The position numbers were made by a program, and so were the translations under genes. 64,000 nt of DNA. Source: CAYWBU01 sp942491525 (GTDB taxonomy: Bacteria > Desulfobacterota > Desulfomonilia > UBA1062). Every line of letters starts with the position of its first letter. Position 1 is the stretch's first letter. The notes below the pieces were generated by a model. It searched no databases and had not been told where the DNA came from. It was given only the letters and a program-made list of their open reading frames with translations. The DNA is taken from contig CALOBW010000056.1 of the NCBI GenBank assembly GCA_942491525.1, forward strand, positions 372,001 to 436,000. The letters are read 5' to 3'. Shown one piece after another: positions 10,084 to 18,076 of this stretch.

Positions 10084-11757
10084 TCAGGCAACTTTAAACT
10101 TGCGGATCTCTTTGGTCTTGGGATCGATGATATGGACTGCGCAGGCCATACACGGGTCGAACGAGTGGATGGTACGCAGGATCTCAAGGGGCTGCTCGAT
10201 ATTGGCCATCTTGGTGCCGACCAGGGACTCCTCATAGGGGCCGCGCTGTCCGGCTGCATCTCTGGGAGAGCAGTCCCAGGTGGAGGGCACGATGGCCTGG
10301 TAGTTGCTGATGACGCCGTTCTCGATGCGCAGCCAGTGACCCAGGCCGCCTCTGGGAACCTCGGTCATGCCGCGGCCTTCGGAGGCCTCCTTGGGCACAT
10401 CGCAGCGGGTCCAGGTCTGGGTGTCGCCACCCTTGATGTTGTTGACCAGCTCGTCGATCCAGCCGTCGGTCTGGTCGGCGATCAGCTTGGTCTCGAGACC
10501 GCGGGCGGCGGTGCGGCCCAGGGTTGAGAAGAGCACGGTGGCCGGCAGGCCGGTCTCCTTGAGCAGGGCGTCAACCATGGGTTTGATCTTTTCGTGACCC
10601 TGGGCGTAGCCGACCACGAAGCGGGCCAGCGGGCCGACCTCGAAGGGCAGGCCGTCGTAGCGCGGAGCCTTGCACCAGGTGTACTTCTCGTCGCCCTTGA
10701 CGTTGCCGTTGGCGTCGAAACCGGTGTAGTTGGGCTCGGTTGTGCCCTCATAGGGGTGCTGGGGTTCGCCGTCTTTGTACCAGGCGTGGGTGACCTCTTC
10801 GGTGATCTTGGCCTCGTCCAGCACGCCGGGGTTGGCGATGTCGAGGTTGGTGACGGTGCCCTTGGGCAACGCCGTGGTCAGCCACTCCTCGTCGAGCGGG
10901 AAGCCGCCGTAGGAGAGGTAGTTGCCCACGCCGCGTCCCACGCCGTCGAGGCCCTCATCCTTGTAGGCTAAAGCTGCGATCTTGAGATCGGGGATGTAGG
11001 CGGTGTCGACAAAGTTCTTCATCTCCTTCAAACGGTACTTGTACTGACCGATGCGGTGGGCATCCAGAGCATCCATGACGCAGGTGACGCCGCCGGCGAC
11101 CAGGGTCTGCGGGTGCGGATTCTTGCCGCCGAAGATGGCCTGCATCTGGGCGCCGGTCTTGGAGACATTCAGGGCGTCCAGGTAGTGGGAGACGATAACC
11201 AGGTTGGCCTCGGGCGAGAGCTTGTAGGAGGCATTGCCCCAGTAGGCGTTGGCAAAGGGACCCAGGCGGCCGGACTTGACGAAGGTTGTCAGGCGGGCCT
11301 GGACAGCCTTGTAGTTCTCAACCGAGACGTTGTAGGTTGAGCCGTGGGCGCGGGCTACGTTGACGGCCTTCTGCGGGTCGGCGGACAGGGCGCTGACGAT
11401 GTCGACCCAGTCGAGGCCGTGCAGGTGATAGAAGTGCATGATGTGGTCGGTGATGTACTGGGCCGACTTGATCAGGTTGCGGATGATGCGGGCGTTCTTG
11501 GGGGCGCGCACACCGAAGGCGTCTTCGACGGCCAGGGTGCTGGCCTCGTAGTGCGAGTAGGTGCAGACACCGCAGAAACGCTGAACCATCAGCGGGGCGT
11601 CGCGCGGATCGCGGCCCTTCAGAATGGTCTCGATACCGCGCCAGAGCCCAATCGAGCTCCAGGCGTCGGTGATCACATTGTTATCATCAACTTCAACCTC
11701 TATTCTTAGGTGACCCTCGATTCTGGTGATCGGATCAACAATTATTCTTTCAGACAT
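10084..11757 (-). CDS. hyaB: [NiFe]-hydrogenase large (catalytic) subunit precursor
   Basis: A 557-residue catalytic subunit. The nickel and iron ligands are present: RFCGVC (Cys62, Cys65) near the N-terminus and DPCMAC (Cys536, Cys539) near the C-terminus. After His542 there is a 15-residue tail that the maturation protease should remove. The second site has ordinary cysteine, not selenocysteine. RIEGHLRIEVEV near the start is typical of group 1. The large subunit has no signal of its own and would be co-exported with the small subunit through the Tat system. It lies 11 bases downstream of the small-subunit gene. The enzyme oxidises H2 at the outer face of the inner membrane. Confidence 0.97.
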   Translation of the reverse strand: MSERIIVDPITRIEGHLRIEVEVDDNNVITDAWSSIGLWRGIETILKGRDPRDAPLMVQRFCGVCTYSHYEASTLAVEDAFGVRAPKNARIIRNLIKSAQYITDHIMHFYHLHGLDWVDIVSALSADPQKAVNVARAHGSTYNVSVENYKAVQARLTTFVKSGRLGPFANAYWGNASYKLSPEANLVIVSHYLDALNVSKTGAQMQAIFGGKNPHPQTLVAGGVTCVMDALDAHRIGQYKYRLKEMKNFVDTAYIPDLKIAALAYKDEGLDGVGRGVGNYLSYGGFPLDEEWLTTALPKGTVTNLDIANPGVLDEAKITEEVTHAWYKDGEPQHPYEGTTEPNYTGFDANGNVKGDEKYTWCKAPRYDGLPFEVGPLARFVVGYAQGHEKIKPMVDALLKETGLPATVLFSTLGRTAARGLETKLIADQTDGWIDELVNNIKGGDTQTWTRCDVPKEASEGRGMTEVPRGGLGHWLRIENGVISNYQAIVPSTWDCSPRDAAGQRGPYEESLVGTKMANIEQPLEILRTIHSFDPCMACAVHIIDPKTKEIRKFKVA

Positions 11758-11768
11758 TATCTACCTCC

Positions 11769-12962
11769 CTACTCTTCATCATCATTCTTGATGCCGTGAC
11801 GTTTGCCGGCAGCACCGGCTGCGTGGATGCCCACACCGACAGCGGCAGCAGCGGAAAGACCCATTCCAATGCGGTCAACGGTGTGCTCGACGCCACCTAC
11901 GACCGGTTTATCAGCAATCGGCTTCTCATAGGGAGCCATGGTGTCCCAGAAGTTCGGCTCTACGCAGCCCATGCAGCCGTGGCCGCCCATGATGGGCCAG
12001 GAGATGCCGTCGTTGAAGCGCACCTTGGAGCAGTTGGCGTAGGTGTAGGGGCCTTTGCAGCCAACTTTGTAGAGACACCAGCCCTTCTTGGCGCCCTCGT
12101 CGCCCCACTCCTCGACGTATTCGCCGGCATCATAGTGCGGGCGGCGCTCGCAGTAGTCGTGGATCCGCTTGCCGTAGGCCCAGATCGGGCGGCCGTAGTA
12201 GTCCAGGGCCGGCACGCTGCCGAACATCAGCAGATGCAGGATGGTGCCGACGAAGTTGGCCGGGTTGGGCGGGCAGCCGGCGATATTGACGGTTGTGATG
12301 CCCAGGGCGTCACGCACGCTCTTGGCGTCGGTGGGGTTGGGCTTGGCTGCCTGGATGCCGCCGAAGGATGAGCAGGTGCCGATGCAGATGGTGGCCATGG
12401 CGTTCGCGGTAACCTCTTTGGCGATCTCGTAGCCGGTCTTGCCTTCGGCGCCGATGCGCAGATATTCGCCGTCGAGGCCCATGGGGATGGCGCCTTCGAT
12501 AACGCAGACATACTTGCCGGGGAAGTCATGCATGCACTTGTGCAGGTTCTCCTCGGCCTGATAGCCGGCCGCTGCCATCAGGGTCTCGTGATATTCAAGC
12601 GAGAGGGTGTCGAGCAGCAGATCATCCACATTAGGATAGGATGTGCGCAGGAAACTCTCTGAACAGCCCGTACACTCTGCAAAGTGCAGCCAGATGACCG
12701 GCACGCGGCTGAAGTTTTCGGCGGCCTGGGCCACCATGGGCTTGAACACCGGCGGCAGCATCAGGGTTGCCGTCATTGCTGTTGTCCACTTCATGAAGTC
12801 ACGTCTGGAGATTCCGCGACCCTTCAGTGCTTCGTTAAAATTCTCCCTGGGAGCGGGTAGCTCCTGATCGAGACGTTCAGTATTGATTTTGCACTTCTCC
12901 ATGAGTTCATCATACTGAGCGCTAAGGTTCTTGGCGAAATCCGAATCACAATTCTTTGCCAT
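11769..12962 (-). CDS. hyaA: [NiFe]-hydrogenase small (Fe-S) subunit precursor, Tat-exported
   Basis: A 397-residue electron-transfer subunit and first gene of the operon. It has about 50 residues before the Tat motif SRRDFMK (Arg53-Arg54), then a hydrophobic stretch to VAQAA near residue 81; this N-terminal extension is longer than usual. The proximal cluster motif is ECTGCSES (Cys97, Cys100), with glycine at the position where oxygen-tolerant enzymes have an extra cysteine, and GTCSSFGG likewise has no extra cysteine. This therefore looks like a standard oxygen-sensitive proximal [4Fe-4S] cluster. Other cluster cysteines follow in GCPPNP, HDYCERR, GCKGPYTYANC and GGHGCMGC. A C-terminal hydrophobic helix (about 360-385) gives a membrane contact. 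AAAGGGGGG precedes the ATG. Confidence 0.96.
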   Translation of the reverse strand: MAKNCDSDFAKNLSAQYDELMEKCKINTERLDQELPAPRENFNEALKGRGISRRDFMKWTTAMTATLMLPPVFKPMVAQAAENFSRVPVIWLHFAECTGCSESFLRTSYPNVDDLLLDTLSLEYHETLMAAAGYQAEENLHKCMHDFPGKYVCVIEGAIPMGLDGEYLRIGAEGKTGYEIAKEVTANAMATICIGTCSSFGGIQAAKPNPTDAKSVRDALGITTVNIAGCPPNPANFVGTILHLLMFGSVPALDYYGRPIWAYGKRIHDYCERRPHYDAGEYVEEWGDEGAKKGWCLYKVGCKGPYTYANCSKVRFNDGISWPIMGGHGCMGCVEPNFWDTMAPYEKPIADKPVVGGVEHTVDRIGMGLSAAAAVGVGIHAAGAAGKRHGIKNDDEE

Positions 12963-13060
12963 TCTAACCCCCCTTTAAAAGATTTAGATGAATCTATATT
13001 ACAGATTAATAAACAATAAGTTATTGAAATGGCTTGCGTCAACATATTTTATGTCGGCTC

Positions 13061-13228
13061 TGTGAAATGTTACGAATAAATTAAACGTGTTACCTTGAAT
13101 TTGATTCTATTAATCGAAGCGGGATCATGACGGCGGCGTCAAAAGTTAACTGAATGACTGGCCATTCATTTGTATGTGTCCCTATTTAATTAATTTATGC
13201 TCCCATGGGCACCGTTTGTGAAATGTTA
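13061..13228. repeat. 12-base direct repeat TGTGAAATGTTA (two copies)
   Basis: Exact copies of TGTGAAATGTTA at 13061-13072 and 13217-13228, 156 bp start to start, in the same orientation. One lies nearer the hydrogenase operon and one nearer nikR. An exact 12-mer twice in 392 bp is unlikely by chance and suggests two binding sites for the same regulator. The second copy runs into the Rex-like palindrome. Confidence 0.55.
13067..13093 (+). promoter_or_regulatory. candidate NikR box, direct repeat of TGTTAC
   Basis: ATGTTAC at 13067-13073 and GTGTTAC at 13087-13093, separated by 13 bases. From memory, GTGTTAC-type half-sites with 13-14-base spacing have been proposed for NikR in deltaproteobacteria, but as inverted repeats; here the two half-sites point the same way. 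The site lies about 105 bp upstream of the hydrogenase start and 260 bp from nikR. Inference only. Confidence 0.35.
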
Positions 13229-13240
13229 AAAATTTAACAT
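13223..13240. promoter_or_regulatory. candidate Rex operator
   Basis: ATGTTAAA-AA-TTTAACAT is a perfect palindrome with 8-bp arms. Its core TGTTAA-N4-TTAACA matches the consensus known for the NADH/NAD+ sensor Rex in many anaerobes (TTGTTAA-N4-TTAACAA) at all inner positions. It lies 115 bp upstream of the nikR start codon. No rex gene is in the window. Confidence 0.5.
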
Positions 13241-13354
13241 GCTAATACTAGGCTGCAATTTTCACTAAGTGTCTCAAAGTCAACTTTCGGCTATTTTTTC
13301 TGGAAAATAATCTGCCAATCGGTTAGGTTAAGGCATAATTTTGAAAGGTTGCTT

Positions 13355-13753
13355 ATGAAAATCTGCCGTTTTGGAGTCTCGCTCGAAGAGGATCTGCTGG
13401 CCAAGCTGGATGATTTTGTGGCCAAACACCACTTTCCAAACCGCTCCCAGGCCCTGCGTCATATGGTGCGCAATCTGGCCGTTGAGGAGCTCTGGGAGAC
13501 CGATCGGGACGCTGCCGGCTCCATCGTGCTGATCTACGACCACCACAGGGGCAACCTGGTCAACGACCTGATCGCCATCCAGCACGACTATTCCGATATG
13601 ATATTGTCTTCCCAGCATGTGCACCTCGACCATGACAACTGCCTCGAAACCATCGTGGTCAAGGGGCGCCCCACCAAGATGAAGGAGCTGGCCGACCGGC
13701 TGATCTCGCTGAAGGGGATTAAGCATGGGAAATTGGTTATGTCGGGGGTTTAG
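13355..13753 (+). CDS. nikR: NikR, nickel-responsive transcriptional regulator
   Basis: A 132-residue repressor with an N-terminal ribbon-helix-helix DNA-binding domain (1-45) and a C-terminal ACT-like nickel-binding domain. The high-affinity nickel ligands are all present: His77 (AIQHDY), His88 and His90 (QHVHLDH) and Cys96 (NCLE). They are offset by one from E. coli NikR. The ATG at 13355 has GAAAGG upstream; a TTG two codons earlier is less likely. The gene is divergent from the hydrogenase operon, so nickel supply and hydrogenase expression are plausibly linked through the shared intergenic region. No nickel transporter gene is in the window. Confidence 0.96.
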   Translation: MKICRFGVSLEEDLLAKLDDFVAKHHFPNRSQALRHMVRNLAVEELWETDRDAAGSIVLIYDHHRGNLVNDLIAIQHDYSDMILSSQHVHLDHDNCLETIVVKGRPTKMKELADRLISLKGIKHGKLVMSGV

Positions 13754-13897
13754 GTTCTTCGGGTGCCTAATTTTTCAAGCCTCTCTTGAAATTTATTTTT
13801 TGCATGTGATAATGATCATAAAGTAATCTCGTTTATTGTTTTGAGTAGCCGGGATTAATCTTCTGAATAATTTAGCTAATTCGATTGGGAGGTATTT

Positions 13898-15784
13898 ATG
13901 CGAGTGAATGTTCGAGGACTGTTTCTGTGTCTGGTCTCTTTGCTTATTCTGAGTGGTTGCAAGATTAGTGGCACCATTACCTATGAGGGGCAGGGTGTTG
14001 AGGGGATTGCAGTTGTCTTGAGTGGTGATGCTTCTATGACGGCTGTTACTGATGCTGATGGTTATTATGAGTTTAGTGACCTTGAGATCGGTAGCTATAC
14101 GGTTAGTCCTCCTGATTATGATAATCTGATCCCGGGTGCTGCAGATGTTAAAATCAGTACAGGGGACATCGAGAATCTGGATTTTGTATTGGAAGAGAAG
14201 GTCGCTGTGAATGGCATGACTATTCGGAATCAATCGGATCTTGAGTTCTTTGGCGGCTATACGAGGGTTGATGGTAATTTGACAATCGTGAATACTGACC
14301 TGGTTTCATTGGATGGGCTTGAGTGTCTGCACTATGTGGATGATCAGCTGCGTATATATGATAACAGAAAGCTCAAGGATCTGGATGGTCTGGAGAATCT
14401 TGGCTATGTCCATAGTATGCGTATCAGTTCTAATGGCGTCTTGTCCAGTATGGCGCCATTGAAAAAGCTGACTCGCATTGATGGTGATTATAATATCTTT
14501 AATAATAGATCGCTCAAGAATTTGGCTGGTTTAGAAAATATCACCCAGGTTGATGGAACATTGCGTGTTTCTGATAATTTTTTGCTTGAGAATGTTGATG
14601 CATTGAGTGGCTTTAGTGTTATTGGTGGCGATCTGGAATTGTCAAGAAATGAAAATCTTGAGAATGTTGATGGATTGAAGAATCTTAAGTCTGTTGGTGG
14701 TGAATTGAAACTCAGCGTTACGCTATCTGATCTTAGGTTTTTAACAAATCTTAGACATGTTGGAGTGCTTAGCGTTGAGGATTGTGATCAGCTTGTAAAT
14801 CTAAGTGGTCTTGAGTGTCTTGAAACGCTTGGTGGTCTGTTGATTGCAAATAATGATTCACTGATTACATTTGATGGGTTGCCGTCATTTGAAATATTAC
14901 CAAAGTATCTTTCGATAGATTTGAACCCAATGCTTGAGAACATTGAGGTGCTGAGTAGTCTGGTAGAGGTTGGGTGGCTAAGCATTGGCCGCAATGCTTC
15001 TCTTACAAATTTGTGTGGCTTGCGTAATTTGGTTTCAGCGAATCATTTTGGTTATTGGGGTAATTCAACGATTCAAAATTTTAATGATCTTGTGAGCCTG
15101 CAATATTTAGAGGATTTGTCGATTGTTGGAAGCAATCTATCCAGCCTCGAAGGATTGGAAAATGTGTCCTCTGTAAGGCAAGTTTATATTGGTACTAATG
15201 GTAATTTGGTGAGCTTGCAGGGTTTTCCGTCAATGGTTGAGAGTGGTGGATTCGTTGAAATCGAAAGGAATGCCAATCTTGTTAATTTGTCGGGTATGGA
15301 GTCAGTGAAATCTCTTGAAGAATTGGTAGTAGAGTATAATGATGGATTACAGAATTTTGAGGGTCTCAGTGGTTTAAAATATGTTCGGAATGCAAGAATA
15401 AGTCGCAATGCATCTTTGCAGAATTTTTCTGGACTGGAGAGTCTGGAATCAGCTGGTCGTTTTGAAATTGATGGTAATGACTCTCTGTCGTCGCTAGTGG
15501 GACTTGGTTCTGTTTCTCATTTTGAAGGATTGCACATCTATGTCACACTAAGTCTTGAAAGTCTTAGTGCATTGGAATCATTGGAGCGTGTAGGTGTTTT
15601 GAATGTCTGGGGTACATTGATTAGTGATCTTGGCTTGGATGCTCTGTCTACTGTGGATTATGATTTTATGATTCAGAGTAATTCTAATCTATGTACAAGC
15701 AGAGTCGAAGCTCTTCGAGATCAGGTTCTGTCCTGTGGAGGCATTGGCAGAGATATTATTATCCGGGAAAATAAAGACTGTTAG
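13898..15784 (+). CDS. AT-rich leucine-rich-repeat (receptor-L-domain-like) lipoprotein
   Basis: A 628-residue lipoprotein: signal peptide with lipobox ILSGC (Cys21), then a carboxypeptidase-regulatory/CnaB-like beta-sandwich (about 24-95; ISGTITYEGQGVEGI, TDADGYYEF). About twenty irregular 22-25-residue repeats follow, of the pattern L-x-x-L-x-GL-x-x-L-x-x-V-x-G-x-L-x-I-x-x-N, as in receptor-L/LRR domains. The tail has NLC, CGG and a final Cys, a usual end cap for this repeat type. AT content and codon use (GAT, AAT, TTG) differ sharply from all neighbours, suggesting horizontal transfer. GGGAGG precedes the ATG. It probably sits at the cell surface and binds proteins or glycans; no function is known. 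Confidence 0.8.
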   Translation: MRVNVRGLFLCLVSLLILSGCKISGTITYEGQGVEGIAVVLSGDASMTAVTDADGYYEFSDLEIGSYTVSPPDYDNLIPGAADVKISTGDIENLDFVLEEKVAVNGMTIRNQSDLEFFGGYTRVDGNLTIVNTDLVSLDGLECLHYVDDQLRIYDNRKLKDLDGLENLGYVHSMRISSNGVLSSMAPLKKLTRIDGDYNIFNNRSLKNLAGLENITQVDGTLRVSDNFLLENVDALSGFSVIGGDLELSRNENLENVDGLKNLKSVGGELKLSVTLSDLRFLTNLRHVGVLSVEDCDQLVNLSGLECLETLGGLLIANNDSLITFDGLPSFEILPKYLSIDLNPMLENIEVLSSLVEVGWLSIGRNASLTNLCGLRNLVSANHFGYWGNSTIQNFNDLVSLQYLEDLSIVGSNLSSLEGLENVSSVRQVYIGTNGNLVSLQGFPSMVESGGFVEIERNANLVNLSGMESVKSLEELVVEYNDGLQNFEGLSGLKYVRNARISRNASLQNFSGLESLESAGRFEIDGNDSLSSLVGLGSVSHFEGLHIYVTLSLESLSALESLERVGVLNVWGTLISDLGLDALSTVDYDFMIQSNSNLCTSRVEALRDQVLSCGGIGRDIIIRENKDC

Positions 15785-15797
15785 TAATTAGTGTAAG

Positions 15798-15825
15798 GGC
15801 GTGGCCATCAAAAGATGTCCGCGCC
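15798..15825. terminator. imperfect hairpin between convergent genes
   Basis: GGCGTGGCCATC, loop AAAA, GATGTCCGCGCC: eleven of twelve positions pair (one G-T, one mismatch). It sits between the lipoprotein stop and the priA stop, which converge, but has no strong T-run on either side. Probable bidirectional terminator. Confidence 0.5.
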
Positions 15826-15826
15826 T

Positions 15827-17959
15827 CTAAAACATATCATAAGGATCAACATCAATCTTCCGCCGCACACTGCTGTTAACCTTCTTGCTTCTGATGCGTC
15901 CAAGTGCCATGTGCAGCGGTCCGCGCTCATCGGCGGTCAGGATCAGCTGGCGGCGGTGGTTGTCCTTTAAGAGGGCCATGGGCGCCGGCGCCGGCCCCAT
16001 GACGTTGACCCCGGGAACATTGCCCAGGCGGGCGGCCTCCATGGCGCTGCTGTCGGCCAGCTTGGCGTCCTTGGCGGTGAAGATCAAGCGGGCCATGTGG
16101 CCGTAGGGCGGGAACTTGGTCAGCTGGCGCACCGGCTTTTCGCCCTCGATCATGGCGTCGTAGTCATAGTTGGCGATGGCCTGGATCACGGGGTGGTCCG
16201 GGATCAGGCTCTGGATCAGGACCCGGTTGTTGTCCAGATGGCGCCCGGCACGGCCGGCCACCTGCACGATCTGCTGGAAGGTGCGCTCGATGGCGCGGAA
16301 GTCGGGCATGTAGAGCATCTGCTCGGCATGGATCACGCCCACCATGGTTAGGGCCGGGAAGTCGTGGCCCTTGGCGATCATCTGGGTGCCCACGATCAAA
16401 TCGATCTCCTTGTTGCGGATCTTCTCCAGGGCCTCCTCCAGTTTCCTGGGGGTGTTGATCTCATCGGTGTCCATCTGCAGCAGGCGCAGATCCGGGTAGA
16501 GCTTCCCAATCTCCTCCATGATGCGCTCGGTGCCCGAACCCATGGGGCGCATGTCGAGGCAGGAGCACTCGGGGCAGATCTCGGGCAGTGCCATGCTGAA
16601 GCCGCAGAAGTGGCAGATGGCGCGGCCCTTGGCCTTGTGGTAGGTCAGTGAGTGGTCGCAGCGCTTGCACTTGAGCGGGTCGCCGCAGCTGGGGCAGACC
16701 ATGGCCGCCGAGAAGCCGCGCTTGTTGATGAAGAGCAGGCACTGCTCGCCGCGCTGGGTTGTCTCCTCAATGGCCTCTTTGAGTTCGTCCGAGAGGATGG
16801 CGTCGCAGTTGCGCATGTCGACCACCTCGATTGTTGGCATCGCCTGGTTGCCGACGCGCTCGGTCATCTGGATCAGCTCCACATCTTCACGCTCAATCTT
16901 GGAGATGGTGTCCATGCTGGGGGTGGCCGAGCCCAGCACGCAGACCGCGTGCATGTTGCGGGCGCGCAGCATGCTCAGGTCGCGGGCGTTGTAGGCCACG
17001 CCGTCAGACTGCTTGTAGCTGCCGTCATGTTCCTCATCCACGATTATCAACCCCAGGTCGTGGACCGGCGCGAAGATGGCCGAGCGGGTGCCGAGCACGA
17101 AGCGCGCTTTGCCTGTTGAGACGCGCAGGAACTCGTCGGCGCGCTTGCGGGCGCTGAGGCCCGAGTGGAAGAGGGCGGTTTCATATGGGATGCGCTCCTT
17201 GATGCGCGCGATGCTCTGGGGCGTCAGGGCGATCTCGGGCACCATGTAGAGCACCGACTTGCCGGCTTGCAGGGCCTGCATGGCGGCGGCCAGGTAGACC
17301 TCGGTCTTGCCCGAGCCGGTCACGCCGCGCAGCACAAAGGTTTTGTAGCTGTCCGAGTCGATCTGCTTGCGGAGGGTCTCGATGGCGGCCTGCTGCTGCG
17401 GCATGTAGGCCGGCGGCTGCTCGGTTATGAAATTCTGCTCATATTTGCCAAGTTCTATGTAGCCTTTATCCAGGAGGCCCTTGATGGAGGCGGTAGCACC
17501 CGGGATAAGTTTCTTGAGCTGGCTCAGTTCGATGCCGCCATCCGGGATGCTGTCGAAGAGTTGCTGCTGCTTTTTGCCCAGATGGCCGTAGCCGACCGCG
17601 GTTTTTTTGACCAGCTGCTCCTCGGTCAGCTCCAGCTCCTTGTCGGTTCTGAGGTAGGGCGGGAAGGCTAATGTGATGCAGGCGCCGGGCGCGGCATGGT
17701 AGTAGCGCGAGCACCAGAGCAGCATCTCGATCAGGTCGGCCGGGATTAGGGGCTGCTTGTCCAGCACCTTGAGAATGGGTTTGTACTCAATGTTTTCTTG
17801 CGGCTGGCTGCTGCCGATGACCATACCGACGCGTATGCTGCCCCTGACCGGCACCGCAACCCGCATGCCCGGCGCGGGCGTGAGTCCGTCGGGTATGGCG
17901 TAGGTCAGGGTGATCGGTATGTTGGCAAAAACAACAACGTCGGCGCAATCCGGATTCAT
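15827..17959 (-). CDS. priA: PriA, primosomal helicase N'
   Basis: A 710-residue superfamily 2 DNA helicase that reloads the replisome at stalled forks. It has an N-terminal DNA 3'-end-binding domain (about 1-105), a winged-helix region, Walker A GVTGSGKT (212-219), the DEEH box (308-311), a zinc-binding insertion with several CxxC pairs (CPSCGDPLKCKRC, CHFCG, CPECSC), and the C-terminal helicase lobe with QMIAKGHDFP and QVAGRAGR. The length is normal. It is transcribed away from the ParA operon and ends against the AT-rich lipoprotein gene. Confidence 0.97.
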   Translation of the reverse strand: MNPDCADVVVFANIPITLTYAIPDGLTPAPGMRVAVPVRGSIRVGMVIGSSQPQENIEYKPILKVLDKQPLIPADLIEMLLWCSRYYHAAPGACITLAFPPYLRTDKELELTEEQLVKKTAVGYGHLGKKQQQLFDSIPDGGIELSQLKKLIPGATASIKGLLDKGYIELGKYEQNFITEQPPAYMPQQQAAIETLRKQIDSDSYKTFVLRGVTGSGKTEVYLAAAMQALQAGKSVLYMVPEIALTPQSIARIKERIPYETALFHSGLSARKRADEFLRVSTGKARFVLGTRSAIFAPVHDLGLIIVDEEHDGSYKQSDGVAYNARDLSMLRARNMHAVCVLGSATPSMDTISKIEREDVELIQMTERVGNQAMPTIEVVDMRNCDAILSDELKEAIEETTQRGEQCLLFINKRGFSAAMVCPSCGDPLKCKRCDHSLTYHKAKGRAICHFCGFSMALPEICPECSCLDMRPMGSGTERIMEEIGKLYPDLRLLQMDTDEINTPRKLEEALEKIRNKEIDLIVGTQMIAKGHDFPALTMVGVIHAEQMLYMPDFRAIERTFQQIVQVAGRAGRHLDNNRVLIQSLIPDHPVIQAIANYDYDAMIEGEKPVRQLTKFPPYGHMARLIFTAKDAKLADSSAMEAARLGNVPGVNVMGPAPAPMALLKDNHRRQLILTADERGPLHMALGRIRSKKVNSSVRRKIDVDPYDMF

Positions 17960-18020
17960 AAAAAACTGCTTAACATCATGTTGGCAAAAGATGAAATGGA
18001 ATTTGGACGGGACTGATAAC

Positions 18021-18050
18021 TTGACTCTGGAAGCTGATCCGCCTTATACT
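18021..18050 (+). promoter_or_regulatory. sigma-70 promoter of the HEAT/ParA operon
   Basis: TTGACT, 18 bases, TATACT: five of six matches in each box. It lies 27 bases before the TTG start at 18077 and clear of the priA coding region, so it is the natural promoter of the four-gene operon. Confidence 0.7.
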
Positions 18051-18076
18051 GCAGTTAATATAATTTGGAGGAGTTC

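Larger units (their letters stand above)
12963..13354. promoter_or_regulatory. divergent control region between the hydrogenase operon and nikR
   Basis: A 392-bp gene-free, AT-rich stretch that must hold the promoters of both the hydrogenase operon (leftward) and nikR (rightward). It contains a Rex-like palindrome, a 12-base direct repeat and a GTTAC direct repeat, each listed separately. There is also a TGAATG-N6-CATTCA inverted repeat at 13151-13168. I could not find a convincing sigma-70 or sigma-54 promoter for either gene by eye. Confidence 0.7.

Noticed and set aside
13021..13060. possible sigma-54 promoter around TGGCTTGC
   Set aside because: The GG and GC elements are not 10 bases apart, so the -24/-12 arrangement is missing.
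13091..13120. possible Fnr box (TTGATT...AATCGA) near 13100
   Set aside because: The right half deviates from ATCAA and the spacing is wrong for an Fnr/Crp-type site.
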